NCBI RefSeq assembly: GCF_024758505.1
Contig: NZ_CP077970.1
Location: forward strand, 7,750,001-7,814,000
Length of the DNA stretch: 64,000 bases
From: Bradyrhizobium arachidis
GTDB lineage: Bacteria > Pseudomonadota > Alphaproteobacteria > Rhizobiales > Xanthobacteraceae
Direction of reading: 5' to 3'
The notes beneath the pieces are model-generated. The model ran no database searches. It was not told the DNA's origin and saw nothing but the letters and a program-made list of their open reading frames with translations. This document shows, one piece after another, positions 51,522 through 60,076 of this stretch (the first letter of the stretch is position 1; each line of letters opens with the position of its first letter). A program made the position numbers and the translations under genes.

Positions 51522-52358
51522 CTAGGTGCGCTCGTCGCCCGACAACAGATGCCGCAGGATCGAGCCTTCTAGATTGGCAAGCTCCACCGAGCCGCGCTCG
51601 CGCGGCCGCGGCAGGCTCACGGTCACGTCCTGCGCGATGCGGCCGTCCTCGATCACGAGCACGCGATCGGCGAGCGCAACGGCTTCGGAGACGTCATGCG
51701 TGACCAGGATCGCGGTAAAGCCCTGGTCGCGCCAGACGCGCTCCAGAAGCCGCTGCATCGAGATACGGGTCAATGCGTCGAGCGCCCCGAGCGGCTCGTC
51801 GAAGGCGAGCACGCGCGGGCTGGAGACCAGCGCACGCGCCAGCGCCACGCGCTGCTTTTGGCCACCCGACAGCACCGACGGCCACTGGTCGCGCTTGTCT
51901 GAGAGACCGACTTCACCAAGCGCCTCCTCGGCGCGACCGTGCGCGTCCGCAGACGCGCGCTCGCGACCGAGACCGACCTCGACGTTTTCAAGCACGCGCG
52001 CCCAAGGCAACAGCCGCGGCTCCTGGAACATCACTCTGACATCCTCGGGACGTGCCTCTTCACTGAGGCTGATGCTGCCGGCTGTGATCTGTTCCAGGCC
52101 CGCGATCAGGCGCAGCAGCGTGCTCTTGCCGCAACCGCTCTTGCCGACGATGGCGACGAACTGGCCGGCCGGAATGTGCAGGTCGATGCCGCGCAGCACC
52201 TCGTTGTCGCCGAAGGACTTTCGCAAGCCGCGGATGTTCAGCGGCAGGCCGCGGGAGATCGCCGGCTGGATCTCGCGGACGACACGGGCCTGAGGCGCGA
52301 AACTGGCGCGGCTGGCAAGCTCGGCTTCAGGCAAAATGGTACGAACGGCTGTCTGCAT
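51522..52358 (-). CDS. ssuB: aliphatic sulfonate ABC transporter ATP-binding protein
   Basis: This 278-residue ATPase has Walker [20 protein letters not shown], the Q-loop [20 protein letters not shown], the signature [19 protein letters not shown], Walker [13 protein letters not shown] and the H-loop [15 protein letters not shown]. The beginning [20 protein letters not shown] and the size fit SsuB/TauB. It lies 20 bases after ssuC and 30 before the flavin reductase gene. It energises sulfonate import when sulfate is scarce. The N-terminal 40 residues before the ABC domain are variable among homologues. Confidence 0.9.
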   Translation of the reverse strand: MQTAVRTILPEAELASRASFAPQARVVREIQPAISRGLPLNIRGLRKSFGDNEVLRGIDLHIPAGQFVAIVGKSGCGKSTLLRLIAGLEQITAGSISLSEEARPEDVRVMFQEPRLLPWARVLENVEVGLGRERASADAHGRAEEALGEVGLSDKRDQWPSVLSGGQKQRVALARALVSSPRVLAFDEPLGALDALTRISMQRLLERVWRDQGFTAILVTHDVSEAVALADRVLVIEDGRIAQDVTVSLPRPRERGSVELANLEGSILRHLLSGDERT

Positions 52359-52378
52359 GGGATTCCCAGTATTTCTGC

Positions 52379-53185
52379 TCAACGTTTCTGGAAGGCGGGA
52401 TGCCAGGACAGCGTCAGCCGCTCCAGCACGCGGGAGGCGCTGTCGGCGAGCTTGCCGAGCAGCGCATAGATCAGGATCGAGAGCACGACGACGTCGATCA
52501 GCATGAACTCGCGCGCCTGCATCGCCATGTAGCCGAGGCCAGACGAGGCCGCGATCGTCTCCGCGACGATCAGCGTCAGCCACATGATGCCGAGCGCAAA
52601 ACGGATGCCGACGAAGATCGAGGGCAGCGCGCCCGGAAAGATCACCCGGCGGAACAATTCGCCGTCGGTCATGCCGTAGATGCGGCCCATCTCGATGAGC
52701 TGGGGATCGACGGTGCGGATGCCGTGCAGCGTGTTGAGGTAGATCGGGAAGAAGACGCCGAGCGCCACCAAAAACAGCTTCGCGCTCTCGTCGATGCCGA
52801 ACCAGAGGATGACGAGCGGAATCAACGCCAGATGCGGTACGTTGCGCACCATCTGGAGCGTAGTGTCGGTCAGCTTGCTCGAAAGCTGCGACAGGCCGTT
52901 GGCGAGGCCGAAGGCGAAGCCGATGCCGCCACCAATCAGGAAGCCGATCGAGGCGCGCCAAAAGCTCACCCAGATATTGCGGCCGAGCTCACCGGAGAGC
53001 AGCAGCTTCCAGCCGGCCAGCACGACATCGCTCGGCGCCGGCAAGACCCGCGTCGGCACGAAGCCGGTGACGCAAGCCAGTTGCCAGATGGCGATGATGA
53101 ATAGCGGCACGATCCACTGGATCAGGCCGTCGACCCGCGGCAGGCGAAAACTACGCGGAAGGGAAACGCTGTCGATGAGACTCAT
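52379..53185 (-). CDS. ssuC: aliphatic sulfonate ABC transporter permease
   Basis: This 268-residue membrane permease has six helices and the SsuC/TauC features [40 protein letters not shown], and [20 protein letters not shown] as the coupling loop, followed by [20 protein letters not shown]. It overlaps the ssuD stop by 4 bases (53182-53185), which couples their translation. It transports sulfonates together with SsuA and SsuB. Length is normal. Confidence 0.9.
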   Translation of the reverse strand: MSLIDSVSLPRSFRLPRVDGLIQWIVPLFIIAIWQLACVTGFVPTRVLPAPSDVVLAGWKLLLSGELGRNIWVSFWRASIGFLIGGGIGFAFGLANGLSQLSSKLTDTTLQMVRNVPHLALIPLVILWFGIDESAKLFLVALGVFFPIYLNTLHGIRTVDPQLIEMGRIYGMTDGELFRRVIFPGALPSIFVGIRFALGIMWLTLIVAETIAASSGLGYMAMQAREFMLIDVVVLSILIYALLGKLADSASRVLERLTLSWHPAFQKR

Positions 53186-54348
53186 GATTGCGAAGCCTGC
53201 TTTTGCGGACGGTAGTCGTTGCCGATGGTTTCGCCGAACGGCCCGCTATTGAAGCGAAGCGGCGTGACGTTGCTGCCCTGTCCCAACGACAATTTCGGGA
53301 ACACCAGCTCGGCAAAACGATAGGCTTCCTCGAGATGCGGATAGCCCGACATGATGAAGGTATCGATGCCGATATCCTCATATTCCTTGATGCGCGCCGC
53401 GACCGTGTCGGCATCGCCGACCAATGCGGTGCCGGCGCCGCCGCGGACGAGACCGACGCCCGCCCAGAGGTTCGGGCTGATCTCGAGCTTGTCGCGCTTG
53501 CCGCCGTGAAGCTGCGCCATGCGCTGCTGGCCGACCGAATCCATCCGCGCAAAGTTCTTCTGCGCGGCGGCGATGGTGCCGTCGCTGACATGCTTGATCA
53601 ACTCGTTCGCGGCTTGCCAGGCCTGCTCATTGGTTTCGCGCACGATGACATGCAGGCGGATGCCGAAGGAGAGCTTTCGGCCACGCGCCGCTGCGACCTC
53701 CCTCACCTTCGCGATCTTCTCGGCGACCTGCGCTGGCGGCTCGCCCCAGGTGAGATATTTGTCGACGGTATCGACCGCGACGTCGATGCCGGCATCCGAG
53801 GAGCCGCCAAAATACAGTGGCGGTCGCGGCGACTGCACGGGATGGAACAGCAGGCGGCCATCCTCGATGCGGATGTGCCTGCCCTCAACATTGACGGTCT
53901 TGCCGGCGAGGAGATCGCTGTAGACGTTCAAAAACTCGCGCGTGACCTCGTAACGCTCGTCATGGGCGAGGAAGACGCCGTCGCCCCTGTTCTCGACGGG
54001 ATCGCCGCCGGTGACGACGTTGATCAGCAGCCGGCCGCCTGTGATGCGGTCCAGCGTCGCCGTCATGCGCGCGGCCACGCTCGGTGATTGCAAACCGGGC
54101 CTGACCGCCACGAGATAGCGCAGCCGCTCCGTAAACGGCGCGACCGAGGAGGCGACGATCCAGGAATCCTCGCAGCTCCGCCCCGTCGGCAGCAGCACAC
54201 CGAAATAGCCGAGCTGGTCGGCGGCCTGCGCGATCTGGCGCAGATAATTGAAGTTCACCTCGCGGCCGCCTTCGGCAGTGCCGAGATAGCGGCCGTCGCC
54301 GTGGGTCGGCAGGAACCAGAGGATGTTGCTTTTGGACGATTGGGTCAT
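53182..54348 (-). CDS. ssuD: FMNH2-dependent alkanesulfonate monooxygenase
   Basis: This 388-residue luciferase-family enzyme cleaves sulfonates to aldehyde and sulfite. [20 protein letters not shown] at the N-terminus, [40 protein letters not shown] and [20 protein letters not shown] form the SsuD pattern, and [19 protein letters not shown] is near the C-terminus. It needs FMNH2 from a reductase; the flavin reductase at 50.9 kb is a candidate. A 28-residue peptide gene lies between it and ssuA. Confidence 0.92.
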   Translation of the reverse strand: MTQSSKSNILWFLPTHGDGRYLGTAEGGREVNFNYLRQIAQAADQLGYFGVLLPTGRSCEDSWIVASSVAPFTERLRYLVAVRPGLQSPSVAARMTATLDRITGGRLLINVVTGGDPVENRGDGVFLAHDERYEVTREFLNVYSDLLAGKTVNVEGRHIRIEDGRLLFHPVQSPRPPLYFGGSSDAGIDVAVDTVDKYLTWGEPPAQVAEKIAKVREVAAARGRKLSFGIRLHVIVRETNEQAWQAANELIKHVSDGTIAAAQKNFARMDSVGQQRMAQLHGGKRDKLEISPNLWAGVGLVRGGAGTALVGDADTVAARIKEYEDIGIDTFIMSGYPHLEEAYRFAELVFPKLSLGQGSNVTPLRFNSGPFGETIGNDYRPQKQASQS

Positions 54349-54363
54349 GGGTGTCTCTGATGG

Positions 54364-54450
54364 TTAGCCGTAGGACGTGCCGACGGCGGCGACCACGATG
54401 CCGATCGACAGGGCGACAGCCGCGATCACGCGTTGAATGAAACGTCTCAT
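54364..54450 (-). CDS. 28-residue hydrophobic peptide in the ssu operon
   Basis: ATG 54450 begins MRRFIQRVIAAVALSIGIVV and ends in AAVGTSYG at TAG (54364-54366). The peptide has a basic N-terminus and one membrane helix (residues 8-24). AGGGGTTTGACC stands before the ATG. It lies between ssuA (38-base gap) and ssuD (15-base gap), so it would be translated from the same mRNA. It is below usual gene-calling limits. I believe similar tiny frames occur in ssu operons of related bacteria but cannot check. The role may be in the transporter or monooxygenase complex. Confidence 0.5.
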   Translation of the reverse strand: MRRFIQRVIAAVALSIGIVVAAVGTSYG

Positions 54451-54488
54451 GGTCAAACCCCTCGAAATGGGAAGGCTGGTCGGCACGA

Positions 54489-55439
54489 TCAGGTCGCCGT
54501 GCTGCGCCAGACGATGTCGCGGATCGCGATCGGTTTTGGGATCAGGCCGAGCTTGTGGAAGCGATCGGCGACGCCCTGCTGGGTCGCGATGATGTCGTCG
54601 GTGATCGGACCGACCCGGAACGAGGAGCGATTGGCGGCGATGGTCTGGATGTCCAGCGGGATGCCCGTTACCGCGCTCAGCGATTTCGCGACGTCGTCGC
54701 GATGGGTCTCCGCCCACGCAGCCGTGGAGGTCGTGACATCGATGATCTGCTGCAACACCTCGCCGTGGTTCTTCGCAAAATCGCGGTTGGCGATGTAGAA
54801 CGAGTTGGACTTGGTGACCTCGTGGGCGTTGATCAGGATGCGGCCGTTCTGCTTGGTCTCGCCGATCGCAAAATACGGATCCCAGATCGCCCAGGCCTCG
54901 ATGCTGCCGTTGGCAAAGGCGGGACCCGCATCCGGCGGCGTCAGGTAGACCGGCGTGATGTCGGCATAGGTGAGGCCTGCCTTCTCCAACGTCTGCACCA
55001 CGATGTTGTGGGCGCTGGAGCCTTTGGTGAAACCGATGCGCTTGCCCTTCAGCTCACTGATCGAGCGGATCGGCGAGTCCTTCGGCACCAGGATGCCCTG
55101 GCCGTTGGTGATGGGCTGGCCGGCGGCATAGACGATGGCCGTGCCGGCGGCCTGGGCGAACACCGGCGGGGAATCGCCGACCGCGCCGTAGTCGACGCTG
55201 CCGACGTTCATCGCCTCCATCATGGGAGGACCCGAGGAGAACTCGATCCATTTCACCTCGATGCCCAAGGCTGCAAAATGTTTTTCCAGTGCGGCCTGCT
55301 GGCGCGTGATGACCAGCACGCCGTTCTTCTGGTAGCCGATACGAATTTCCTTCACGCCCGATTGCGCAACCGCGCGCGACGAGAGCGCAGCGAGCACGGC
55401 CGCACCCGCAGACAGTCTTAGAAAGTTTCGACGTTGCAT
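54489..55439 (-). CDS. ssuA: aliphatic sulfonate ABC transporter substrate-binding protein
   Basis: This 316-residue binding protein has a twin-arginine-like signal (MQRRNFLRLSAGAAVLAALS, cleavage after RAVAQ). IRIGYQKNGVLVITRQQAAL, VKWIEFSSGPPMMEAMNVGS and VDYGAVGDSPPVFAQAAG are classic for SsuA, and SSAHNIVVQTLEKAGLTYAD follows. I use ATG 55439; ATG 55445 would add two residues. It is the first gene of the operon ssuA-peptide-ssuD-ssuC-ssuB-flavin reductase. It brings alkanesulfonates to the permease. Confidence 0.92.
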   Translation of the reverse strand: MQRRNFLRLSAGAAVLAALSSRAVAQSGVKEIRIGYQKNGVLVITRQQAALEKHFAALGIEVKWIEFSSGPPMMEAMNVGSVDYGAVGDSPPVFAQAAGTAIVYAAGQPITNGQGILVPKDSPIRSISELKGKRIGFTKGSSAHNIVVQTLEKAGLTYADITPVYLTPPDAGPAFANGSIEAWAIWDPYFAIGETKQNGRILINAHEVTKSNSFYIANRDFAKNHGEVLQQIIDVTTSTAAWAETHRDDVAKSLSAVTGIPLDIQTIAANRSSFRVGPITDDIIATQQGVADRFHKLGLIPKPIAIRDIVWRSTAT

Positions 55440-55818
55440 TCCCAACTCCGGGCCGCGTGCGGCCGACCATTCATTCCTGTTGAAGGGATGATGGTGCGAG
55501 CTATCGGAGGTGTCGAGACATCTAGGAAAATAGCGATGCGCGCACTGCCATGCGTGCGGCGCGCATGATTAATCTTTCAACCGGCGGAGCGAATGCAGGG
55601 AGAATTTTTCTGCACGCGAATGTGAGATCGCGCAGACGCGACTGACCGCCATCCTACAAAGTGTCGAAACAACCCCATGCACAGTAGCCGGTGACGGTCG
55701 CCGGTCACCCTGCGATTTTTCCGAAAATCAGTTGACACGTCGGGCAAATCGGTGGCATTATGCCATCATCGCCACGCTTGGGATGGGCAGGGCCCTTTTG
55801 CAATGCGCGTTGCACAAG
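55440..55818. other. gap between ssuA and a secreted protein gene
   Basis: No gene is seen. An inverted repeat ATGCGCGC/GCGCGCAT (55536-55566) lies about 100 bases before ssuA. GATTTTTCCGAAAATC (55714-55729) is a second dyad, only loosely like the TTTTCGAAAA operators. The right-hand part is the downstream side of the secreted protein gene. Confidence 0.5.
55536..55566. promoter_or_regulatory. inverted repeat upstream of ssuA
   Basis: ATGCGCGC (55536-55543) and GCGCGCAT (55559-55566) are perfect 8-bp arms with 15 bases between. Position, about 100 bases before the ssuA start, suits an activator site of LysR type (CysB/Cbl), but the G+C-rich sequence is not diagnostic. Confidence 0.3.
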
Positions 55819-56259
55819 TCAGGGCTCGCGCACCCAGGGATCGGCCGAGAAGTAGCAATTCTCGAGCACCATGCGGTCCCTGGCGGTAAAGTTGACACGA
55901 CAACGGCGCCACACATTTGTCTGGCGCTTGCCGTCGTCTGACATCTCGACGTCGGAGATCCACACGATCGGCGATCGCCAGCGGTAGCGTCCATCCAGAT
56001 CCCAAGCGTCGCAGCCGCCGGCGCAGGCCATGTGGAACCTCGTCATGATTCCACGCCGCTTGAAGCACCAGGTTCGCGAACCCCACTCTTTCCCGGGCGG
56101 CCTTTCCGCGTAAGGGAAAGGCGAGGTCTGGGTCCAGCAGCCGGAAATGGAGGATGGTCCGGCGGCGTGCGCCGGTACGGCGGACAGCAGCGCGATCAGC
56201 ACCGAGGCGACAGCCAGAGGCGACTCACGCCTCCACTTGAACCGGGACTGGATGGACAT
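55819..56259 (-). CDS. secreted cysteine-containing hypothetical protein
   Basis: This 146-residue protein has an N-terminal signal (SPLAVASVLIALLSAVPAHA, cleavage near AHAAG). The mature part has about six Cys (GCWTQTSP, TWCFKRRG, MACAGGCDAWD, RRCRVNF and ENCYFSADPW), which could form three disulphides in the periplasm. I recognise no named domain. RYRWRSPIVWISDVEM suggests a beta-rich small fold. It is a single gene between ssuA and a P450 gene. Function is unknown. Confidence 0.65.
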   Translation of the reverse strand: MSIQSRFKWRRESPLAVASVLIALLSAVPAHAAGPSSISGCWTQTSPFPYAERPPGKEWGSRTWCFKRRGIMTRFHMACAGGCDAWDLDGRYRWRSPIVWISDVEMSDDGKRQTNVWRRCRVNFTARDRMVLENCYFSADPWVREP

Positions 56260-56336
56260 GACGCCATGTGTGTCGCCGGAGAACGATCTGGTTCAATCAT
56301 CCCTGACACGGGGTCACCATCCCGGCGGCCGTCCGG

Positions 56337-57506
56337 TCAGTGCAGCCACCTCACCGGCAGGTTCAGCAACCCGCGGAACGCCCAGCCGCCGATTAGCACC
56401 GGCTCGTCGTCGGCCAGTTCGATATTCTTCGCCCTCGCAAACACCGTCGGCAACGCGACATCTGCGATCATGGCGCGCGAGGCCCAGGCGCCGGCGCAAA
56501 AGTGCGGACCCGCGCCGAAAGCGACGCTCTTTGTCACGTCGCGCCGCACGTCGAACTGGTCGGCGCGCTCAAAATGCTTCTCGTCGCGGTTGGCCGAGCC
56601 GAACATCAGGAACACGCGCTCATTGGCCTCGAAGGAGACATCGCGAATGGTCCAGGGTTTTGCGATACGCCGCGGCGACATGCCGATCGGCGAAATCCAA
56701 CGGGCATACTCCTCGAACGCCTGCAGCCAGGACACCTCGCCACGCCGCACGAGATCGAGCTGCTCGGGATGGGTGAGCAGCGCCCACACCGTGCCGGCGA
56801 TTGCCTTGCGCGGCTCGTTCTGGCCGCCGGAGATGGCAAGTTTCACGTTCGCGCGCACGCTCTCGATCGGCATATCGGAGGCAAGGAGAACACCAAGGAG
56901 ACTTTGGTCGGGCTTCTTGCGCATGACCGGCAAAATGTCGTCGATCGCGGCGTCGATGCCTGATGTCGCCGCGTGGCAGCGCGCTTCGACCTCGGGATCG
57001 CCGCTGTAGTTGGCGATGCCGTTGATCATGCCCTGCGACCACGCATCCATGTCGCCGAAGCCGATATTGGTGAGGCCGGTGATCGACTTCAGGCATTCGC
57101 CGGAGAACGGCAGCGCAAAGTCGCGCATGAAGTCGATGCGGCTGCCCGGCTCGATCGCGTCGATGATGCGGTCGGCATGGGCCTGGAACTGCGCGGTCCA
57201 GTAGCCCTTCACCGTCCTCGGCGACACCGCCGGAAAGAATGCGCGCCGCTCGACCTGGTGCGCCTCGCCGTCCTTGCGCATCATGTTGTGGCCCATCAGC
57301 TTGTTCATGAGGCCTTCGGGCTGATGCGAGGAAAACACGTCGATCTGCTTCTCGGAGATCGAGATGTCGTCGCGGCTCGTCAGCAGCGTCGAGCCGAGCT
57401 GCGGCACGAAGGCGATCGGCGCCTCCGCCCGCATTTTTGCCAGCATCGGATAGGGATCGTTCCAGAACGAGGCCGGGTCGATGTCGATGCGCGGCGCGGT
57501 GCTCAA
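56337..57506 (-). CDS. cytochrome P450 without neighbouring redox partners
   Basis: This 389-residue P450 has ExxR at Glu266-Arg269 (FEEYARW), PRRIAKPWTI, and the heme loop VAFGAGPHFCAGAW with Cys337. The I-helix has ISGGQNEPRKAI (225-236), again Asn-Glu where an acid-Thr pair is normal, the same variant as the P450 at 32.6 kb. The two align over their full length (for example PIGM-PRR, GSANRD or GAANRD, FRG-LPVRW at the end). No ferredoxin or reductase is close, so it may share the partners from the 30-33 kb system. A perfect 11-bp inverted repeat lies 61 bases upstream of ATG 57506. Confidence 0.9.
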   Translation of the reverse strand: MSTAPRIDIDPASFWNDPYPMLAKMRAEAPIAFVPQLGSTLLTSRDDISISEKQIDVFSSHQPEGLMNKLMGHNMMRKDGEAHQVERRAFFPAVSPRTVKGYWTAQFQAHADRIIDAIEPGSRIDFMRDFALPFSGECLKSITGLTNIGFGDMDAWSQGMINGIANYSGDPEVEARCHAATSGIDAAIDDILPVMRKKPDQSLLGVLLASDMPIESVRANVKLAISGGQNEPRKAIAGTVWALLTHPEQLDLVRRGEVSWLQAFEEYARWISPIGMSPRRIAKPWTIRDVSFEANERVFLMFGSANRDEKHFERADQFDVRRDVTKSVAFGAGPHFCAGAWASRAMIADVALPTVFARAKNIELADDEPVLIGGWAFRGLLNLPVRWLH

Positions 57507-57807
57507 GGCAGGCTCCCCTGGGATTTTTTTCCGTTGGGGGCAAGACTAGCGAACTCAGGTGCTGACGTCTGTCCCTAGCGGTAGGGACAGACAATATCAG
57601 GGCGCATCTCCGTAGGTCGGGTGCGCGCGGACAGGATAGCGGGTCCGCATGGCCCAACAAACGCATGAGCGACGTTCGTTAAGGGCAGAGAGACTAATGC
57701 ACCGCAATACGGTGGCTTGAACGGAAATGCCGGCCTATAGTTGCTAGAGCCGCCGCATCGGTGATGTCGCGGCGACCGTTTGCACGTCAGGGATACGGCC
57801 CGGACGA
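57507..57807. other. divergent gap between a P450 gene and the hybrid kinase gene
   Basis: No gene is seen in these 301 bases. They contain the 26-base palindrome at 57567-57592, described separately. The rest shows no obvious repeat or promoter. Confidence 0.6.
57567..57592. promoter_or_regulatory. perfect 11-bp inverted repeat before the second P450 gene
   Basis: GTCTGTCCCTA (57567-57577), GCGG, then TAGGGACAGAC (57582-57592). The dyad lies 61-86 bases upstream of the P450 start and about 215 bases before the kinase start. Its length and precision suggest an operator for a dimeric repressor; it lacks a T run and is on the promoter side, so a terminator is unlikely. Confidence 0.65.
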
Positions 57808-59928
57808 GTGGTGGCGACATTGGAGACTACCGTAAAACAGGCAGTCATTTTGGCTCGCACCCCGCTCTCAAGCGGCGCAGACGTCATTTTGACGGTCGGA
57901 GTGGCTCTGATCTATTTTGTCACCGCGCGGCTGAGCCTGGCGTTGCTGGACCCGGCCGACGGCGTTGCCGTTTTCTGGCCAGCGGGGGGAGTGGCTTCAG
58001 GGATTTTGATCGCCCTCGGTCCTGCGGCACAGCTGCCTGTCGTCCTCGGAGTGGCAGCTGCAACGATTGCGGCCAACTTGCTGGGCGATCGCAACATCTG
58101 GAGCTCGTTGTTCTTTGCTGTCACGAACACCAGTGAAACCGTCATCGTCGCGGGCCTGATCCACCGCTTTTGTGGATCTCCATTCGAGTTGAACGAACTG
58201 CGAAGGGTCCTGGCGCTATTCGCCGCGACCGGTATCGCAACGAGCATCTCCGGCCTTGGTGGTACGGCAGTATTTGTGCTGTTTCACGGGTCGGCTGCGT
58301 CCCCGGCGGTGATCTGGTTTCACTGGTTCTCATCTGCCTCAATCGGGATTATTGCGGTGACGCCGCTCGCAATCGGGCTGGCGTCGTTGGCGCGCACCCC
58401 CCCGCCGCGGTGGGAGGTTGCGGAGGGCGTTTTGGCGCTTGGCGTGGTGTCCCTCGTATGCGCGTTGCTGGCTTTCCTGCCCAACGAGCCCTGGACCGCG
58501 GTGCTGGCGGTCGGCGTACTCTGCCCGCTTCTGCTCTGGATCTCAGCTCGCCTTCGTCCAGCGTTCACCGCAATTGCCACGTTCTTCTGTTCGACCACGA
58601 TCGTCTGGACGACAACCTTCGCAATCGGCATTTTCGGAGACCCACGTCTGTCGATCGAAGAGCGTGTGCTGACGGCCCAAGCTACCATCCTGGCGATCAC
58701 ACTAGGTGCTCTGGTTCTTGCGGCCCTGTTTAGCGAGAGGAGGCTTCACCACGACGCCATTCTGGAGAGGGAGTCCCGATTACAGGACGCCTGGAAATCA
58801 GCTCAATTGGCCGATCGCGCCAAATCGAGCTTTCTTGCTGCGGCAAGCCATGACTTGCGCCAGCCGTTACAGACCCTGAAACTCCTGCAAGCAGCGCTTG
58901 AATCGCACCATTCAAGCGGTGAGGCGCGCAATCTTGTCGCTGAAATCGGGAAATCGCTGGATACCATGACCAGCATCCTCTCCAGCCTGCTCGACGTGAA
59001 CAAGCTGGAATCCGGAAACCTGCGTCCATCCGTGAGTGAGTTTTCGCTAAGCGAAATCTTCGAGCCGCTCGCTAGAGACTTTGTCGCGTCTGTGCAGGAA
59101 AGGGGACTCCGACTGTGCATCGTCCGTTCCGAGCTCATCATCCGCAGCGACAGCCGCATGCTCGCGGAGATGATCCGCAATCTCTTGTCGAATGCGGTTC
59201 GATACACTGACCGGGGACGAATCCTTCTTGGATGCCGACGAGTCGGCGACAATGTTCGCATCGAAGTCTGGGACAGCGGCGTCGGTATCACCGAAGACCA
59301 GCTTCCGCACATATTCGATGAGTACTACCAAGGAACCGATGGCGCGAAACTGGGTGGCTTTGGGTTGGGCCTTGCGATCGTAAAGCGGCTTGGAGAAATC
59401 CTGGATCACAGGGTCGAGGTGCGTTCTATCCCGGGGAAGGGTACACGGTTTTTCATTGAAGTTCCGCGCGGTCGATCCGGTGTCAATGTGCCGGAAGCAG
59501 CGTCGCCGGTGCATCTCTACAATGGTGCGTTCCTGGGCAGCGTTCTCGCGATCGAGGACGAGGCGTCCGTGCGCTCGGCGCTCCGAAGATTGTTGAAGGA
59601 GAGAGGGGTTGACGCCACCATCGTTGCAACGGAGACGGAAGCCTTGACCTTGGTCAAAGAGCAGAGTCTGCGCCCAGACGTGCTGCTGTGTGACTACAAC
59701 CTTCGTGGCTCATCGGATGGTATCGAGACCGTTAGGCGCTTGCGTGTCGCCCTTGGCCGGAACGTGCCGACCGTCATGATGACGGGCGACATCAGATCGC
59801 AAACGATGGACTTGATTTCCGCGCAAGGTATCACTGTCCTGATCAAGCCGTTCCAGGCCGAAGAACTTCTGGACGCTCTGAGAGGCCGGGAGAAGCCAGT
59901 AATCACCGAGAGCGCATCACCCCATTGA
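57808..59928 (+). CDS. hybrid sensor histidine kinase with MASE1 domain and receiver
   Basis: This 706-residue membrane kinase begins at GTG 57808. Residues about 20-300 are a MASE1-type membrane sensor with about eight helices (GVALIYFVTARLSLALL, AVFWPAGGVASGILIALG, and others). The phosphoacceptor His348 is in LAAASHDLRQPLQTLK, and the ATP site has NLLSNAVRY, VWDSGVGI and FGLGLAIVKRL. A C-terminal receiver (about 575-690) has the acceptor Asp629 in LLCDYNLRG, with MMTGDIRS and a late Lys. The ligand of MASE1 is unknown. No separate response regulator or Hpt protein lies beside it. Confidence 0.88.
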   Translation: MVATLETTVKQAVILARTPLSSGADVILTVGVALIYFVTARLSLALLDPADGVAVFWPAGGVASGILIALGPAAQLPVVLGVAAATIAANLLGDRNIWSSLFFAVTNTSETVIVAGLIHRFCGSPFELNELRRVLALFAATGIATSISGLGGTAVFVLFHGSAASPAVIWFHWFSSASIGIIAVTPLAIGLASLARTPPPRWEVAEGVLALGVVSLVCALLAFLPNEPWTAVLAVGVLCPLLLWISARLRPAFTAIATFFCSTTIVWTTTFAIGIFGDPRLSIEERVLTAQATILAITLGALVLAALFSERRLHHDAILERESRLQDAWKSAQLADRAKSSFLAAASHDLRQPLQTLKLLQAALESHHSSGEARNLVAEIGKSLDTMTSILSSLLDVNKLESGNLRPSVSEFSLSEIFEPLARDFVASVQERGLRLCIVRSELIIRSDSRMLAEMIRNLLSNAVRYTDRGRILLGCRRVGDNVRIEVWDSGVGITEDQLPHIFDEYYQGTDGAKLGGFGLGLAIVKRLGEILDHRVEVRSIPGKGTRFFIEVPRGRSGVNVPEAASPVHLYNGAFLGSVLAIEDEASVRSALRRLLKERGVDATIVATETEALTLVKEQSLRPDVLLCDYNLRGSSDGIETVRRLRVALGRNVPTVMMTGDIRSQTMDLISAQGITVLIKPFQAEELLDALRGREKPVITESASPH

Positions 59929-59951
59929 GTTGCTGGGCCACCGCAGCGCCA

Positions 59952-60059
59952 ATGATATCCAGAATTTGGATATCCGCCGCAGGCGCCAAGGGCGACTGGA
60001 CCGCGTGCATCAACCGGATCTGCAATAGGCAGTACGACAACTGCGCATCCAGCTATTAA
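59952..60059 (+). CDS. possible 35-residue cysteine-containing peptide
   Basis: ATG 59952 opens a frame ending TAA 60057-60059. The peptide reads MISRIWISAAGAKGDWTACI in its first part and then has two more Cys in RICNRQYDNCASSY. There is no clear ribosome site. The C-terminal half looks like a small disulphide protein, or the tail of a decayed gene. It lies between the kinase gene and the convergent transglutaminase gene. I am not confident that it is expressed. Confidence 0.25.
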   Translation: MISRIWISAAGAKGDWTACINRICNRQYDNCASSY

Positions 60060-60076
60060 TTCGCTGCCGAGCCCAA

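Noticed and set aside
55714..55729. GATTTTTCCGAAAATC as a fifth copy of the catabolic-block operator
   Set aside because: The centre is TCCG, not TCGA, the position is not clearly before a promoter, and it is far from the block.
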